DNA of 6,178 bases, from positions 1 through 6,178 of the forward strand of contig CALCSA010000452.1 of the NCBI GenBank assembly GCA_937894185.1, read 5' to 3'. Made by a program: the position numbers and the translations under genes. The notes under the pieces are model-generated. The model did no database searches and was not told where the DNA came from. It saw only the letters and a list, made by a program, of their open reading frames with translations. Positions within the stretch are counted from its first letter, which is position 1. The number at the start of each line of letters is the position of its first letter. This document shows positions 5,383 to 6,178 of the stretch, piece by piece. The DNA comes from an uncultured Clostridia bacterium (lineage in GTDB: Bacteria > Bacillota > Clostridia > Oscillospirales > Ruminococcaceae).

Positions 5383-5410
5383 ATTATAACAGAGTGACGC
5401 CAAATTACAA
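5383..5410 (-). promoter_or_regulatory. Sigma-A promoter of the M50-scpAB-ytfIJ-dac-rluB operon
   Basis: On the minus strand TTGTAA (5410-5405), a 16-base spacer, then a perfect TATAAT (5388-5383) preceded by TGT, which makes an extended -10. Initiation would be near 5376-5377, leaving a leader of about 30 bases. A 12-base palindrome (5365-5376) lies at the expected start point. Confidence 0.8.
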
Positions 5411-5444
5411 GCGGGAGCAAAGGTCTGCCCCGGGATGGAAATAC

Positions 5445-5475
5445 AAAAGCCCGCTCCAAGGCAAAAGGGGCTTTT
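5445..5475. repeat. Terminator-like inverted repeat in the divergent intergenic region
   Basis: AAAAGCCC (5445-5452) and GGGCTTTT (5468-5475) are perfect 8-base complements separated by 15 bases. On either strand the second arm ends in four Ts, and on the minus strand GTATTT follows. It resembles an intrinsic terminator but lies upstream of both divergent genes, where no gene needs ending. It may block stray transcription, act in the sleL leader, or be an operator. Confidence 0.4.
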
Positions 5476-5479
5476 CTCG

Positions 5480-5500
5480 CAGGATCACCGTGCTATCCTG
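5480..5500. repeat. Inverted repeat CAGGAT-N9-ATCCTG upstream of the sleL-like gene
   Basis: Two perfect 6-base arms (5480-5485 and 5495-5500) with a 9-base spacer, 54 bases before the sleL-like ATG. It could be a binding site for a dimeric regulator near that promoter. The evidence is the symmetry alone. Confidence 0.3.
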
Positions 5501-5542
5501 TATCCCTTTGGCATAAACATAATGATAGGAATGATTGCGGAT

Positions 5543-5551
5543 AGGGGGAGG
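5543..5551 (+). promoter_or_regulatory. Ribosome binding site of the sleL-like gene
   Basis: AGGGGGAGG, ending 3 bases before the ATG at 5555 (6 bases from its AGGGGG part). In-frame ATGs also exist at 5522 and 5531, but they lie before this site and before the start of LysM homology, so 5555 is preferred. Confidence 0.65.
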
Positions 5552-5554
5552 CAG

Positions 5555-6178
5555 ATGATTATCCATGTGGTGGAGCCCGGAGATACCATTTATTCCATTG
5601 CCCGGCAGTACGGGGTGGGCGTGGAGCGGTTGCTGATCAACAACGGGTTGGGGCGCTTTCAGGATCTGGTGGTGGGGCAGACGGTGGTGGTGCTGTTTCC
5701 CGTTCAGGTCCACACGGTGGCGGAAGGGGAAACCCTGATGCAAATAGCCGCCGATTACGGGGTCAGCGTCAACACACTGCTGCAGAACAACCCCACTCTC
5801 ACCGCCAATGAGTTTCTTTATCCCGGCCAGACTCTGGTGATTCGCTACGACGATCAAAAGCAGGGGTACATTGCCATCAACGGCTATGCCTATCCCTTTA
5901 TCAACCGGTGGGTGCTGCGCCGGCAGCTGCCCTATCTGACCTACCTGAGCATCTTTACCTATGGGTTTACTCCGGAGGGGGATTTGGTGGTCCCCGATGA
6001 TGAGGAGCTGATCTCCTTGGCCTTGATGTACGGCACGGCCCCTCTGCTGGTGCTTGCCGCCATGTCGGAGGAGGGAACTTTTTCCGCCGAGCTGGCCGGG
6101 CAGCTCTTTAACAATTTGGAGCTGCAACAAAAGGTCATCGACGCCTTGGCCGATACCATGGTCCAAAAGGGTTACTAC
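5555..6178 (+). CDS. SleL/YaaH-like spore peptidoglycan hydrolase: two LysM domains plus glycoside hydrolase 18 (3' end cut off)
   Basis: The first 208 codons are in the window and remain open to the right edge. Residues 2-47 and 51-97 are two LysM peptidoglycan-binding domains (HVVEPGDTIYSIARQYGV and HTVAEGETLMQIAADYGV, each ending in a GQT-V motif). From about residue 104 a GH18 barrel begins, with GYIAINGYAYPFINRW, LTYLSIFTYGFTPEGDL and APLLVLAAMSEEGTFS as successive strand regions. The catalytic DxxDxE would lie beyond the edge. There is no signal peptide, as in YaaH/SleL proteins, which are made in the mother cell and reach the spore through their LysM domains. SleL is an N-acetylglucosaminidase acting on cortex fragments during germination; YaaH is the B. 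subtilis counterpart. It is transcribed divergently from the operon, with a 208-base shared upstream region. Family is clear; the exact activity cannot be confirmed without the catalytic part. Confidence 0.9.
   Translation, partial: MIIHVVEPGDTIYSIARQYGVGVERLLINNGLGRFQDLVVGQTVVVLFPVQVHTVAEGETLMQIAADYGVSVNTLLQNNPTLTANEFLYPGQTLVIRYDDQKQGYIAINGYAYPFINRWVLRRQLPYLTYLSIFTYGFTPEGDLVVPDDEELISLALMYGTAPLLVLAAMSEEGTFSAELAGQLFNNLELQQKVIDALADTMVQKGYY

Noticed and set aside
5347..5403. N-terminal extension of the M50 protease to a TTG
   Set aside because: The extra codons contain the TATAAT box, the expected transcription start and the ribosome binding site, so they cannot be translated from this promoter.
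5495..5525. Sigma-E, sigma-G or sigma-K promoter for the sleL-like gene (CATAAACA or CATAATG as -10)
   Set aside because: The -10-like strings match only partly and no -35 partner at the proper spacing is convincing, so no promoter is annotated although a sporulation promoter is expected near here.
5405..6166. Minus-strand open frame of 253 codons
   Set aside because: Antisense to the sleL-like gene, whose two LysM domains and GH18 start are unmistakable on the plus strand.
1..6178. CRISPR arrays, tRNA or rRNA genes, insertion sequences, phage or defence genes
   Set aside because: No regularly spaced repeats, RNA-gene signatures, transposase or integrase motifs were seen; coding density and composition are uniform across the window.

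Overview
The window looks like chromosomal DNA from a spore-forming member of the Firmicutes (class Clostridia). My best guess is the moderately GC-rich Oscillospiraceae/Ruminococcaceae type. The evidence is the spore-specific genes (ytfJ/gerW, a DUF2953 ytfI-type gene, a sporulation-type D,D-carboxypeptidase, a SleL/YaaH-like LysM-GH18 enzyme), strong AGGAGG-type ribosome binding sites, GTG/TTG starts and GC-rich codon use throughout. The genus is inference from gene content only.

Layout. From position 5346 down to the left edge, seven genes lie on the minus strand in one tight run. In transcription order they are an M50 site-2-protease-like membrane protein (5346-4678), scpA (4681-3953), scpB (3821-3243, TTG start), ytfI-like DUF2953 (3154-2501, GTG start), ytfJ (2526-2098), a DacB/DacF-type D-Ala-D-Ala carboxypeptidase (2053-890) and rluB (810 to beyond the left edge). 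Neighbours overlap by 4 or 26 bases or are separated by 44 to 131 bases. A good sigma-A promoter with an extended -10 sits at 5383-5410, and a second, internal one (TTGACA-17-TATAGG) lies before ytfI at 3175-3203. To the right, divergently transcribed from 5555 to the right edge, is a partial SleL/YaaH-like gene with two LysM domains and the start of a glycoside hydrolase 18 barrel. The 208-base divergent region (5347-5554) holds the operon promoter, three inverted repeats and the sleL-like ribosome binding site.

How the genes fit together. ScpA and ScpB are the kleisin and winged-helix partners of SMC in chromosome condensation and segregation. YtfJ, the carboxypeptidase and the SleL-like enzyme concern the spore and its peptidoglycan, and YtfI is a membrane protein regularly found with YtfJ. 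RluB modifies 23S rRNA. The run is therefore a mixed housekeeping and sporulation operon of a kind known in Firmicutes, but spmA/spmB, often found between the carboxypeptidase gene and rluB, are absent from that gap.

I see no undescribed multi-gene system here. The most interesting unexplained structure is at the RNA level. Two gene junctions carry strong inverted repeats that would hide a downstream Shine-Dalgarno sequence: a 9-bp perfect stem whose 3' arm is the ribosome binding site of the carboxypeptidase gene (2061-2091), and a 10-bp stem (one G-U) overlapping the ribosome binding site of scpB (3825-3884). The second is spanned by a 32-codon mini-ORF whose stop overlaps the scpB start. 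Both fit translational coupling, in which ribosomes from the upstream frame open the downstream start. No RNA genes, insertion sequences, CRISPR arrays, origins or attachment sites were seen.
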